Shown here piece by piece: positions 27,342 to 36,072 of a stretch of DNA of 64,000 nt. This DNA comes from Cupriavidus basilensis. Lineage in GTDB: Bacteria; Pseudomonadota; Gammaproteobacteria; Burkholderiales; Burkholderiaceae. Numbering within the stretch: position 1 is the first letter of the stretch; every line of letters begins with the position of its first letter. The stretch is from the NCBI RefSeq assembly GCF_008801925.2, contig NZ_CP062804.1:1550001-1614000 (forward strand). Reading direction: 5' to 3'. Both the position numbers and the translations under genes were made by a program. Below the pieces are notes generated by a model that saw only the letters and a program-made list of their open reading frames with translations, did no database searches and was not told where the DNA came from.

Positions 27342-29426
27342 ATGCGGCTGAAGGCACTGATGTTGCGCGTGAAAGCGGCCCTTGCTGGCAATCGAGAGAC
27401 CGCCGCTGACGATTCGGCCGGTGAAGCGGCGCGTGCGGCGAGTGAAATCGAAGACCTGATCGCGTCCTTGAGGGCTCAGCCCCCAGACGAGCGGCGCGGC
27501 GCGAACGTCAGTCTCACCGATCCGGGGACGGCCGATGCGTTCGTTCCGTCGTTGCTGGCCGCGACGCGGGACGAAGACCCGTACATCCGCGCCAGCGCGA
27601 TCCATGCGCTCGGGCACTACGACATGGAGACGCATGCGCAAGCGGCGCAGGCCGTGATTCGGGCGCTGGCGGGCGACCCCGACGCGTCGATCCGGGCGGC
27701 CGCGGCGGCAGCCCTGGCGAGCCAGTCGCCGAAGCACGTGCATGCGCTCGTGAAGGCGGCGCTCGGGGACGCCAGTGCCGAGGTCCGCACGCAAGCCGTC
27801 CTGGCGCTTGGCGTCTTTCGCACGGAGCCGGCAGTCGAGGCGCTGAAAGACCGCCTGGGCCACGATCAGGACGCCGAGGTTCGCGCCTTTGCCGCCTCCA
27901 TGCTCGGAGAACTGAGGCGCGCCGACCTGATCCCGGATCTGCGCGTGGCCGTCAACGACAGCGACGAGGGCGTACGGGCCACGGTGCTATCCGCCCTCAG
28001 GGAGTGCGCCGGCTTCGAGGTGGGGCCGGCGTTGTGCAACGTGCTGTTGGCCGCTTTGTCGGATACCTCCGCAATCGTTCGGGAAACGGCGGCCGAAGCC
28101 TTGCGATTCTCGTCGCCGGAGGCCATCCCGGCGCTCATGGTTGCGGCAAACGACGAGGTGGCTCGCGTGCGGCTGCAGGCCGTCATCGCGCTGGGCTCGA
28201 TGCAGGTGCATCAAGCCATCGATACCCTCGCCAACCGCGTCTTCAGCGATCCGGACGAGGAGGTCCGTTATTACGCGGTCAATGCGCTGGGCGAGATGCG
28301 GCACGCGGGCGCCACGCAGCATCTGATTGACGCGCTCAACAAGCCTGCCGAGACACGCCGGGTGCGCTGGGCGGCGCTCTGGGCTTTGGGCGACAACAAC
28401 GACTTTGACGCGCTGCCAGCATTGCATGCCGCCTTGCAGGATCCCGACGCCGAATTCAGGGAGCGCGCCGCCGACTCGCTCGGCAGCCTCCCGTGGGAGG
28501 CGCATCCCGACCCCACGGCCACGCTGCAAAGCCTCTGCCGTGCGCTGAGCGATGCCGAGCCGAACGTCAGGCGCAGCGTCTGCGACGCGCTTGCCAGCTT
28601 GCGCGATGCGCGGGCCGTCCCGTTTCTTGCCGGCGCGTTGGGGGACGGCGACGACGAGGTTCGGTGCAAGATCATCGAGGCCATCAGCCGCATCGACGCG
28701 AAGCGCCATGCCGCCTTGATCCTGGGTTGCCTCCAGGATCCGAGCCGGCGCGTGCAGCAGTGCGCAGCCGAAGCACTCTGGCTGCCCGATGGTGCCGTAA
28801 CACCGCCGGAAGCACTGGCCTTTCTGCGCGCCCCGGATGCGGATGCACAAGTAAAAGGGGCGCTGGCGAAATCGCTGACGCGCCATGGCAACCCCGCAGC
28901 CATTGCGCACCTGATCGACGCGCTCGCCACCGCGCAGGCAGATGCGCGCGCCGGTCTCGTCGAAGCCTTGCGGGAACAACCCGATCCGCGCGCGGTGGCG
29001 CCGCTGCTTGGGCTGCTGAGCGATGACGAAGATGCGGTGCGTGGCGAGGCGGCGTTGGCGCTGGCGGCCATCGGCGACGATGAGGCGGTTCCGCCATTGG
29101 CGTCGCGGCTCAAGCGTGAGCCTTCGCCGGAAGTTCGGCGCCGGGCCGTCTGGGCGCTGAGCTTCTTCACGCCCGGCAAGGTGCTGCCGCTGCTGACGGC
29201 CAGCTTTGGCGACAGCGATCCCCATGTGCGGCAGCAGGCTGTCCAGGCGCTGGCCGAGATCTGCGATGTGTCCGAACTGCGCGATCTGCTATCGGCCCTG
29301 CCGAAACGGCGCGAGGATGTGAGGCAAGCGCTGGAGGAGGCGATCGAGGCACTCGAAAACGACCCGATGCCCGACGAGGGTGGCAGATCCCGTCGCGTCG
29401 GCATCGGAACGGTGCATTACGTGTAG
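27342..29426 (+). CDS. HEAT-repeat (PBS-lyase-like) protein, 694 residues
   Basis: Almost the whole length consists of HEAT-like repeats of about 31 residues, roughly twenty of them, each with the pattern D-[P/S]-D-x-x-V-R-x-x-A-x-x-A-L-x-x-[L/I] (for example DPDASIRAAAAAALA, DASAEVRTQAVLALG, DPDEEVRYYAVNALG, DPHVRQQAVQALAEI). No signal peptide or membrane segment, so it is probably cytoplasmic and a scaffold for protein contacts. The first 45 residues are non-repeat and contain EIEDLIASLRAQPPDERRGANV. The ATG at 27342 begins the open frame after a stop. Neighbours (sulfur genes upstream, a convergent CBS protein downstream) do not tell its partner. It could be related to phycobilin lyase-like or GUN4-type helpers, but no catalytic motif is visible. 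Confidence 0.82.
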   Translation: MRLKALMLRVKAALAGNRETAADDSAGEAARAASEIEDLIASLRAQPPDERRGANVSLTDPGTADAFVPSLLAATRDEDPYIRASAIHALGHYDMETHAQAAQAVIRALAGDPDASIRAAAAAALASQSPKHVHALVKAALGDASAEVRTQAVLALGVFRTEPAVEALKDRLGHDQDAEVRAFAASMLGELRRADLIPDLRVAVNDSDEGVRATVLSALRECAGFEVGPALCNVLLAALSDTSAIVRETAAEALRFSSPEAIPALMVAANDEVARVRLQAVIALGSMQVHQAIDTLANRVFSDPDEEVRYYAVNALGEMRHAGATQHLIDALNKPAETRRVRWAALWALGDNNDFDALPALHAALQDPDAEFRERAADSLGSLPWEAHPDPTATLQSLCRALSDAEPNVRRSVCDALASLRDARAVPFLAGALGDGDDEVRCKIIEAISRIDAKRHAALILGCLQDPSRRVQQCAAEALWLPDGAVTPPEALAFLRAPDADAQVKGALAKSLTRHGNPAAIAHLIDALATAQADARAGLVEALREQPDPRAVAPLLGLLSDDEDAVRGEAALALAAIGDDEAVPPLASRLKREPSPEVRRRAVWALSFFTPGKVLPLLTASFGDSDPHVRQQAVQALAEICDVSELRDLLSALPKRREDVRQALEEAIEALENDPMPDEGGRSRRVGIGTVHYV

Positions 29427-29441
29427 CGGCCGTACTGCAAG

Positions 29442-29460
29442 GGGGAGGACAGTACTCCCC
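29442..29460. other. hairpin between convergent genes
   Basis: GGGGAG, a 7-nt loop, CTCCCC, between the HEAT-repeat gene and the end of the CBS gene. There is no T-run, so terminator function is possible but weak. Confidence 0.4.
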
Positions 29461-29489
29461 GCCGGGATATCTCAGACGCCATGGCTTTT

Positions 29490-29951
29490 CTAGGCGGCGC
29501 TATCCGGCGGCGTGGAACTTGCCGCCAACGACAACGATCGCAGGATGTCCCGCCAGCTTACGATGCCGACCGGCCGGAACTGCTCGTCGACGATGGGAAT
29601 GCACGAGACCTGGTGGGCGAGAAATAGTGCAATGGCATCGGCAATCCCGGCCTCGGGTCGCAGCGTTACCGGCTTGCGCGTCATGATCTGGTGCACGCGC
29701 TTCTTGAGGGTATTGACGTCCCTGGCCGACTCTACCGTACTGCCTATAAACGGGCTCATCGCGCGCAGCAGATCGCGGTCCGATACAACACCATGCAGCT
29801 TCCCGTCCTCTACGACGAGCACGTGGTGGAACTTAGCCTCGTCGAAGATATTCTTGATCGTTGCCAACGTGTCGTCGAACACGACGGTGACGAGCTTTTT
29901 GGACATGATGCTATCAATACTCACTACTAGCTCCATGTTTGTCTTTTCCAT
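29490..29951 (-). CDS. tandem CBS-domain protein
   Basis: 153 residues from the ATG at 29951; the ATG at 29936 (MELVVSIDS) is equally likely, with GGAAAAG just upstream of it. Two CBS motifs: SIDSIMSKKLVTVVFDDTL...HHVLVVEDGKLHGVVSDRDLLRAM, then VHQIMTRKPVTLRPEAGIADAIALFLAHQVSCIPIVDEQFRPVGIVSWRDIL. CBS pairs bind adenine nucleotides and often report energy status. No effector domain is attached. Function is not assignable beyond that. Confidence 0.88.
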   Translation of the reverse strand: MEKTNMELVVSIDSIMSKKLVTVVFDDTLATIKNIFDEAKFHHVLVVEDGKLHGVVSDRDLLRAMSPFIGSTVESARDVNTLKKRVHQIMTRKPVTLRPEAGIADAIALFLAHQVSCIPIVDEQFRPVGIVSWRDILRSLSLAASSTPPDSAA

Positions 29952-30275
29952 GATCGTAAGTGATCCGCATGCGCGTACGTGCGCCCGGCCGGTCACAGAC
30001 CAAAGCCATGATCTTTCCTATCGGCCACCCGGGGGGGAAACTTGACCCTACTATCGGGGGGGGGGCTTGTATTTCGGTGTGTACCGCTACCTGGTGCCAG
30101 GTGCATGCCGATAGCAAATCGGAGGGGCCGCGGGCCGGCATATCGCGACCGCTCGCTACGACCGGCCAAGCCCGCTGGACCGTGCCACGATGCGAGGCGT
30201 TCCCGGGGAGATCCTCGCCTCGTGTGCCTTCGGTGCCTTCGGTGCCTCGGGTGCCTTCAATGGGGTGCGCGGGGC
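29952..30275. other. 324-bp gap with G-runs and 9-bp tandem repeats
   Basis: Upstream of the CBS gene, between it and the end of a divergently oriented sulfur cluster. It contains two long G-runs (cccgggggggaaac around 30031-30041 and a run of ten G around 30056-30065), and four tandem 9-bp units of GTGCCTTCG, one per 9 bp, at 30224-30259. No gene is supported. Confidence 0.55.
30224..30259. repeat. four tandem copies of a 9-bp unit
   Basis: GTGCCTTCG, GTGCCTTCG, GTGCCTCGG, GTGCCTTCA in direct order. The first two are identical; the third and fourth differ by one or two bases. They lie 16 bp after the stop of the DszA-like gene on the downstream side. Confidence 0.85.
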
Positions 30276-31637
30276 TTAGTACCGGCCATGGCGGAATCCC
30301 GCCGCCGTGTGCCGCGCCGGCAGCCGGTCGTCTTCGGCGAACAGCTTCTTGCGCAGGCTGCCTTCGGCATAGGCCGTCTTGTAGAGGCCGCGATTCTGCA
30401 ACTCGGGCACCACCAGGTCCACGAAGTCCTCGTAGCTCTCCGGCACCACGGTGCGGCTGAGGTTGAATCCGTCGATGCCGGTCTCGTCCACCCAGGATTG
30501 CAGTTCATCCGCAACCTGCTGCGCGTCGCCCACGATGGCGGGATAGCGGCCGCCAAGCTCGAACAGCTCCAGCAGCTTGCGCCGGGTCCACCCATGCTGC
30601 TGCGCGGTGCGCGTGGCCGACTCGATGGCGTTGCCGCCGCCGTAGTCTACCGGCGCGTCAAGGTCATAGCGGCCGAAATCCACGCCGGTACTCGCGGCAA
30701 AGTGCGCCAGGCCGGCTTCGCGGCTGGCGTAGTCCTTGTACTCGGCGTGCTTCAGGCGGGCTTCGGCTGCAGTCTTGCCCGCTACCACGGCGGTGCCGGC
30801 AAAAATCTTGATGTCATCCGGCCTGCGTCCGGCGGCTACCAGTTGCTCGCGCAGTGCCCTCACGGTATGGCGGGCGGCTTCCTTGCTGGGCGGCGAGATG
30901 AACACGCACTCGGCATGGCGCGCGGCAAACTGCTGGCCGCGCCCGGAGCTACCGGCCTGGAACAGCACCGGCGTACGCTGTGGCGAGGGCTCGGCCAGGT
31001 GATAGCCATCGACCTTGTAGTACTTGCCCTCGTGCCTGACCTTATGCACCTTGCGCGGATCGGCGAACACGCGGGCGGCCTTGTCGCGCCGTACCGCATC
31101 GTCCTCCCAACTGCCTTCCCAGAGCTTGTAGAGCACCTCCAGGTATTCGTCCGCGCGGTCGTAGCGCTCGTCGTGCGCGATCTGGCCGGCGAGGCCCATG
31201 GCGCGCGCGGCACTGTCCAGGTAGCCGGTGACGATGTTCCAGCCAATGCGTCCGCGCGTCAGGTGGTCCAGCGTGGAGAAGCGGCGCGCCAGCAGGTAGG
31301 GCTGCTCGTAGGTCAGGTTCACGGTGACGCCGAAGCCAAGGTGCTGCGTGACGGCGGCCATCCCTGGCACCAGTAGCAGCGGATCATTGACCGGCAACTG
31401 GATCGACTCGCGCAGCGTCACGTCCACATTGTCCTGGTAGACGTCGTAGACGCCGACGATATCGGCGATAAACAGTCCGTCGAACAGCCCGCGCTCCAGC
31501 GTGCGCGCCTGACCGGTCCAGTACGCCAGGGTGTTGTAGTCAGCCGAGCGGTCGCGCGGGTGCGTCCACAGGCCGTGGTTGATATGCCCGACGCAGTTCA
31601 TGTTGAACGCGTTGAGCAGGATTTCCTTGCGTGCCAT
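30276..31637 (-). CDS. FMN-dependent monooxygenase, DszA/NtaA/SnaA family
   Basis: 453 residues. Luciferase-like fold, the family of nitrilotriacetate monooxygenase (NtaA), pristinamycin synthase SnaA and dibenzothiophene-sulfone monooxygenase DszA. It has the usual start (KEILLNAFNMNCVGHINHGLWTHPRD), then ADIVGVYDVYQDNVD, RFSTLDHLTRGRIGWNIVTGYLDSAARAMG, FQAGSSGRGQQFAARHAECVFI and FNLSRTVVPESYEDFVDLVVPEL. It needs a reductase for FMNH2; the one encoded at 24015 might serve it, though it is 6 kb away. Its ATG overlaps the end of the SfnB-like gene at 31637 by one base. Confidence 0.9.
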   Translation of the reverse strand: MARKEILLNAFNMNCVGHINHGLWTHPRDRSADYNTLAYWTGQARTLERGLFDGLFIADIVGVYDVYQDNVDVTLRESIQLPVNDPLLLVPGMAAVTQHLGFGVTVNLTYEQPYLLARRFSTLDHLTRGRIGWNIVTGYLDSAARAMGLAGQIAHDERYDRADEYLEVLYKLWEGSWEDDAVRRDKAARVFADPRKVHKVRHEGKYYKVDGYHLAEPSPQRTPVLFQAGSSGRGQQFAARHAECVFISPPSKEAARHTVRALREQLVAAGRRPDDIKIFAGTAVVAGKTAAEARLKHAEYKDYASREAGLAHFAASTGVDFGRYDLDAPVDYGGGNAIESATRTAQQHGWTRRKLLELFELGGRYPAIVGDAQQVADELQSWVDETGIDGFNLSRTVVPESYEDFVDLVVPELQNRGLYKTAYAEGSLRKKLFAEDDRLPARHTAAGFRHGRY

Positions 31638-32887
31638 TACAGCGCTCCGTGCCGGGTGGGGAGCCGGTCGTTGAGATAGAAGTTGCCGACGGCGTGGTAC
31701 TTCCAGCGCACCGGGTCGTGCAGGGTGTGGGTGCGGGCATTGCGCCAGAAGCGGTCCAGGCCAAGGTGGTCGAGCGTGGAGGCGGTGCCGCCGAGCTCGA
31801 ACAGCTTGTTGCCCGCCAGCAGCGAGGCCGTGGTGGTCAGCACGCGCGCCTCGGCCACGGCGATGGAGGCCTCAGCCACGCTGCGCTCGGTGGGCGCAAG
31901 CTGGGCGGCATCGACGATGCGTCCTGCGCGCCGTACCAGCGCTTCGGCGGCGCGCAGCCGCACCGAGACTTCGCCGACCTGATGGATGGTGAGCGGGTCA
32001 TCGGCGGCGCGCTCCACGCCCGCATCCACCCAGGGGCGGGCGCGTTCGCGCACGAAGGGCAGGGTGGCCTCGAAGGCGCCACGGCCGATGCCCAGGTCGA
32101 TCGCCGCGTGCAGGATCTGCGCCACCGGCCCGATGGTGGTCGGCTCTTCGAAGGAGGCCAGGAACGGCACCACCCACTCGGGCTCGACCCGGACGTTCTC
32201 GAACGACACCGAGCCGCTGCCGGTGACGCGCTGGCCAAAGCCGTCCCAGTCGTCGACGATGGACACGCCTTCGGCGCGGCGCGGCACAAAAGCCAGGTAG
32301 GTGACCTCGCGCCCTTTCTCTTCGGCCACCACCAGCGTGGGGATCCAGTGGGCGTAGAGCGCGCCTGTGCAATAGAACTTCTTGCCGTCCACGCGCCAGC
32401 CGTCGCCGTCCGGCGCAAGCCGGGTGCGGCGCTTGAAATCCTTGTGGCCGATCTCGGCAAGGGCGTTGCCAAAGCGCTCGCCGGCGAGTGCACGCGCGTA
32501 GAAAAAGCGCTTTTGCGCATCGCTGCCACCCACTCGCAGCACTTCCAGCGCGTAGAAATGGTTCTGCGGGATCTGCCCGAGCGAGCCGTCCGCGGCGGCG
32601 ATGGTGGCAATGACCTCGGCCAGCGTGACATTGGACACGCCGGGGCCGCCGTACTCGCGCGGCACCGTGATGCCCCACAGGCCGCTGGCGCTGAAGGCAT
32701 CCAGCTCGGCCCAGGGCAGGCGGCGCTCGCGGTCGCGCAATGCGGCCTCGGGGGCAAACCGGGCTGCGAGCTGGCGAGCGCTCAGGATGGCGTGGGCATC
32801 GTCGCGGATCAGTTCGGGAGGTTGGGCGGGCGGTGCGGCTGGCGCGGGACGGCTATCGGTGGGAACCGGGGAGAGGAGCTCGGACAT
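31637..32887 (-). CDS. SfnB/DszC-like flavoprotein (acyl-CoA dehydrogenase fold), copy 1 of cluster
   Basis: 416 residues. Same family as the genes at 25863 and 32889. Motifs: DAHAILSARQLAARFAPEAALRDRERRLPWAELDAFSASGLWGITVPREYGGPG at the N-terminus (split into pieces: LPWAELDAFSASGLWGI), IPQNHFYALE, FGNALAEIGHKDFKR, and C-terminal LDHLGLDRFWRNARTHTLHDPVRWKYHAVGNF. These match SfnB sulfur-acquisition oxidoreductases. It lies between the third copy and the DszA-like gene in a tight minus-strand run (1-bp overlaps), so it is part of the same operon. It differs clearly from the adjacent copy, so it is an old duplication rather than a recent one. Confidence 0.85.
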   Translation of the reverse strand: MSELLSPVPTDSRPAPAAPPAQPPELIRDDAHAILSARQLAARFAPEAALRDRERRLPWAELDAFSASGLWGITVPREYGGPGVSNVTLAEVIATIAAADGSLGQIPQNHFYALEVLRVGGSDAQKRFFYARALAGERFGNALAEIGHKDFKRRTRLAPDGDGWRVDGKKFYCTGALYAHWIPTLVVAEEKGREVTYLAFVPRRAEGVSIVDDWDGFGQRVTGSGSVSFENVRVEPEWVVPFLASFEEPTTIGPVAQILHAAIDLGIGRGAFEATLPFVRERARPWVDAGVERAADDPLTIHQVGEVSVRLRAAEALVRRAGRIVDAAQLAPTERSVAEASIAVAEARVLTTTASLLAGNKLFELGGTASTLDHLGLDRFWRNARTHTLHDPVRWKYHAVGNFYLNDRLPTRHGAL

Positions 32888-32888
32888 A

Positions 32889-34172
32889 TCAGTTCCAGGA
32901 GTGGCGCGCGGGCAGCACGTGGTTAAGGTGGTAGTTGCCGATCAGGTGGGTTTTCCAGCGTACCGGGTCGTGCAGCGTGTGGGCGCGCGCGTTGCGCCAG
33001 TGGCGGTCCAGGTTGTGCTTGGCGCGCGTGGCGGACGAGCCGGCGAGTTCGAACAGCTTCTGGCTGGCTTCCAGGGCGATCTCGGTGCTCAGCACCTTGG
33101 CCTCGGCCACTGCCACGGAGGCGCGCGCGCTGGCTTCGGCATCCAGTGGCCGCGCGGCGATCGCGTCTAGCGTGCGGCCGGCTTCCAGCAGCACTTCGCG
33201 GGCGGCGTGCACGTCGATCTGCAGGCGGCCGACGTCCTGGATGATGTAGGGGTCTTGCGTGGCGTGCTCCAGGCCGGAGTCGATCCACGGGCGGGCGTAC
33301 TGGCGCACGAAGGCGATGGCATCGGCCAGCGCGGCCTCGGCGATGCCCTGGTCGATGGCGGCCTGGATCAGTTGCGAGGTGGGGCCGTACAGGCCCGGCC
33401 GGTCGGCCAGCTGCCAGATCGGCAGCACGTCCTCGGGCGCCACCGGCACGTTGTCGAACACCACGCTCCCGCTGGCCGTGGTGCGCTGGCCGAAGGAGGA
33501 CCAGTCGTCGACGATGCGCAGGCCGCGCACCTCGCGCGGCGTCCACACCTGCACGCTGCGGCCCTGGTCGTCGAGCGCCCGTGCGGGAACGCGATGCGCG
33601 AACAGCGCGCCCGTGGCGTAGAAGCGTTGGCCGTTGAGCCGCAGGCCCTGGGCGGTTCCGGTGAGGCGCGTGGTGCCTTGGAGGATGGTCTGGCTGGTCT
33701 CGGAGCGGCGCTCGGGACCGGCGTTGCCCAGGCGCGCGCCGGTCAGCACCTCGCCATAGAAGCGGCGTTTCTGCGATTCGCTGCCGATTTCGCGCAGCAC
33801 GCCCAGCAAGCCGAAGTGGTTCTGCGGGATCTGGCCGAGCGCGGGGTCGGCAGCGCAGAGGATGGCGAAGACTTCGGCCAGCGTGGCGTAGGACACATCG
33901 GCGCCGCCGTACTCGCGCGGCACGGTCATGCCGCCCAGGCCGCTTTCGGACCAGCGGTCCAGCTCGTCCCAGGGAAGGCGGCGTTCGCTGTCGCGCTCGG
34001 AGGCGCCGTCGGCGAATACCGCGGCAAGCTCGCGGGCGGCTTGCAGCGCCTCGGCATCGCTGGTGATGCGGCGCACGCGCTCCGGGTTGGGCAGCCGTGC
34101 CGGTGGCGCGGGAATGGGTGTGGAAATGGGTGTGGAAATGGGTGTGGAAGGGAGATCGTTCAGTTTCGTCAT
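32889..34172 (-). CDS. SfnB/DszC-like flavoprotein, copy 2 of cluster
   Basis: 427 residues. Parallel in layout to the neighbouring gene: LPWDELDRWSESGLGGMTVPREYGG, IPQNHFGLLGVLREIG, FYATGALFAHRVPARAL, and HNLDRHWRNARAHTLHDPVRWKTHLIGNYHL at the C-terminus. The N-terminus carries a short repeat ISTPISTPIPAP encoded by a near-perfect 12-bp tandem repeat. It starts one base apart from the next gene (32887/32889). It is the first enzyme gene downstream of the ABC permease genes. It is likely an FMN-dependent oxidation step on an organosulfur compound; the substrate is not known. Confidence 0.85.
   Translation of the reverse strand: MTKLNDLPSTPISTPISTPIPAPPARLPNPERVRRITSDAEALQAARELAAVFADGASERDSERRLPWDELDRWSESGLGGMTVPREYGGADVSYATLAEVFAILCAADPALGQIPQNHFGLLGVLREIGSESQKRRFYGEVLTGARLGNAGPERRSETSQTILQGTTRLTGTAQGLRLNGQRFYATGALFAHRVPARALDDQGRSVQVWTPREVRGLRIVDDWSSFGQRTTASGSVVFDNVPVAPEDVLPIWQLADRPGLYGPTSQLIQAAIDQGIAEAALADAIAFVRQYARPWIDSGLEHATQDPYIIQDVGRLQIDVHAAREVLLEAGRTLDAIAARPLDAEASARASVAVAEAKVLSTEIALEASQKLFELAGSSATRAKHNLDRHWRNARAHTLHDPVRWKTHLIGNYHLNHVLPARHSWN
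34110..34151. repeat. 12-bp tandem repeat in an N-terminal coding region
   Basis: TGTGGAAATGGG occurs at 34119-34130 and 34131-34142, with partial copies on both sides (gggaatggg before, tgtggaagg after). It encodes the ISTP repeat at the start of the flavoprotein at 32889. A multiple of three, so the frame is kept. Confidence 0.8.
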
Positions 34173-34212
34173 GGCAGTCGTGTGTCGGGTCGGCGCGGGT
34201 CAGGCTGGCAGT

Positions 34213-35055
34213 TCAGGTTGGCAGAGCAGCCCGGCGCGCGCGGCGCAGGCGCGGGTTGAGCGCGGCCTGCAGGCCGTCGCTGAGCAGGTTGAGCGAGAGC
34301 ACGGTGAGCACCACGGCCAGGCCGGGGATCGCGGTCATGTACCAGCCGGTGCGCAGCGCGTCCCGGCCCAGGCCGATCATCGAACCCCAGCTCACCACGT
34401 TGGGGTCGCCCAGCCCCAGAAAGGCCAGCCCGGCTTCGGACAGGATCGCGTTGGCCACCAGCAGGCCCGTGGAGACAATGATCGGCGTCCAGGCGTTGGG
34501 CAGGATCTCGCGAAAGATCAGGTGCGCGTCGCTGGCGCCCACCGCCACGGCGGCCCGCACGTAATCGCGCTCGCGCAGCGTCAGGAACTCCGCGCGCACC
34601 AGCCGGGCCACGCTGGTCCATGAGGTCACGCCAAGCGCGAACACGATGGTGCCGAGGCTGGGCTTGAGCACTGCCACCAGGATGATCGCCAGCAGGAAGG
34701 CCGGGATGGTCTGGAAGAACTCGGTGATGCGGCTGAGCACCGCGTCCACGGCGCCGCGATAGAAGCCCGCCGCCGCGCCGATCGTGACGCCGATCGCCAG
34801 CGCTACCGCGGCCGACGACACGCCAACCAGCAGTGAAACGCGCGCGCCGTGCGCTAGCCCGGCCAGCAGGTCGCGGCCCATCAGGTCGGTGCCGAGCGGC
34901 GTGGCCGGGTCCGTGCCGGGCCAGACGAAGGGCGCGCCTACCATGTCGAGCGGATCCGCCGGGAACAGCGCGCCGGCCAGCGCCGCTGCGGCTACGACCA
35001 GCAGCAGGATGGCGCTGCCGAGCCAGATGGAAGGTTGCAGGTACCAGCGCTTCAT
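34213..35055 (-). CDS. dipeptide/nickel-type ABC permease (DppC-like)
   Basis: 280 residues with about six membrane segments. Typical DppC N-terminus (MKRWYLQPSIWLGSAILLLVVAAAALAGALFPADPLDM) and PGTDPATPLGTDLMGRDLLAGLAHGARVSLLVGV. The coupling-helix region reads EFLTLRERDYVRAAVAVGASDAHLIFREILPN. It overlaps the other permease by 4 bp (35052-35055), and both lie between the binding protein and the flavoprotein genes. It is part of the importer, which may carry the organosulfur substrate. Confidence 0.9.
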   Translation of the reverse strand: MKRWYLQPSIWLGSAILLLVVAAAALAGALFPADPLDMVGAPFVWPGTDPATPLGTDLMGRDLLAGLAHGARVSLLVGVSSAAVALAIGVTIGAAAGFYRGAVDAVLSRITEFFQTIPAFLLAIILVAVLKPSLGTIVFALGVTSWTSVARLVRAEFLTLRERDYVRAAVAVGASDAHLIFREILPNAWTPIIVSTGLLVANAILSEAGLAFLGLGDPNVVSWGSMIGLGRDALRTGWYMTAIPGLAVVLTVLSLNLLSDGLQAALNPRLRRARRAALPT

Positions 35056-36059
35056 GCCGCGCCTCCTTGTGTTGCCGAAGGCACGGGGGCCGAGCTGGCC
35101 CGCACGCGCGGGTCAAGCACCGCCTGTGCCATGTCCACCAGCAGGTTGGCCAGCACCACCAGCACGCCGCTGAAGATCAGCACGGCCAGCAGCACCGGGA
35201 TATCGCGGCTCTTGATAGCCTCGAAGGAGAGCTGGCCCAGCCCGGGCCACGCAAACACCGTTTCCACCACGATCGAGCCGCCCAGCAGCGCGCTGCTTTG
35301 CACGCCCAGCATGGTGATCACCGGCAGCACGGCGTTGCGCAGCGCGTGGCTAAAGATGACCCGCGCCTCCCGCGCGCCCTTGGCGCGGGCGGTGCGGATA
35401 AAGTCCTCCGCCAGCGTCTCGATCATCGACGCGCGCGCCAGCCGTGCGTATACCGCGATGTAGTAGATCGCCAGCGTCAGCACAGGCAGCATCAGGTGAT
35501 GGATGTAGTCGAGCAACAGCCGCAGGCCGTGGTAGCCGGCATTGACTTCGCGCAGCCCGCCGATCGGCAGCCATTCCAGCTGCACGCCAAACAGCACGAT
35601 CAGCATCAGCGAGGTCCAGAACATCGGCGCCGAGTAGCCCACCGTAGCCAGCGCGGACAGCACGGTGTCGGTCAGGCCATGCGGGCGCCGCGCCGCCGCC
35701 ACGCCCAGCAGCACGCCGCCGACGGTGGACAGCAGCAGCGCGGCACCGACGAGCGCCAGCGTTGGCCCAAGCCGGCCGAGCACGAGATCAAGGACAGGCT
35801 CGCCGAAGCGGAACGAGTAGCCCAGGTCGCCATGCGCGATGCGGCCGAGATAACTTGCCAACTGCTCCGGCAGGCTGCGGTCCAGCCCGTAGAGCTGGCG
35901 CAGCTGCGTTACGTACTCCGGCGGCACGCTGCCGCTCTCGCTGGCGATCACATCCACGAGGTCGCCAGGCAACGCCTTGAGCAGCGCGAAGTTGAGCACG
36001 GCGGTGGCGACGATCACGCCAAGGAGTTGCAGCAGGCGGCGGAGCAGGCGTCGGGTCAT
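35052..36059 (-). CDS. dipeptide/nickel-type ABC permease (DppB-like)
   Basis: 335 residues from the ATG at 36059, preceded by GAGG about 14 nt upstream; an upstream start at 36095 would overlap the binding-protein gene. N-terminus TRRLLRRLLQLLGVIVATAVLNFALLKALPGDLVD, then LDRSLPEQLASYLGRIAHGDLGYSFRFGEPVLDLVL and the EAA-type loop ETLAEDFIRTARAKGAREARVIFSHALRN. Six membrane segments. It overlaps the DppC-like permease by 4 bp. Confidence 0.9.
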   Translation of the reverse strand: MTRRLLRRLLQLLGVIVATAVLNFALLKALPGDLVDVIASESGSVPPEYVTQLRQLYGLDRSLPEQLASYLGRIAHGDLGYSFRFGEPVLDLVLGRLGPTLALVGAALLLSTVGGVLLGVAAARRPHGLTDTVLSALATVGYSAPMFWTSLMLIVLFGVQLEWLPIGGLREVNAGYHGLRLLLDYIHHLMLPVLTLAIYYIAVYARLARASMIETLAEDFIRTARAKGAREARVIFSHALRNAVLPVITMLGVQSSALLGGSIVVETVFAWPGLGQLSFEAIKSRDIPVLLAVLIFSGVLVVLANLLVDMAQAVLDPRVRASSAPVPSATQGGAA

Positions 36060-36072
36060 GCGCACGGCGACC

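Noticed and set aside
27154..27351. 65-codon frame before the HEAT-repeat gene
   Set aside because: No family pattern, no clear ribosome site, overlaps the better-supported start.
25842..27863. 673-codon minus-strand frame opposite the DszC-like gene
   Set aside because: Antisense shadow spanning two plus-strand genes and a gap.
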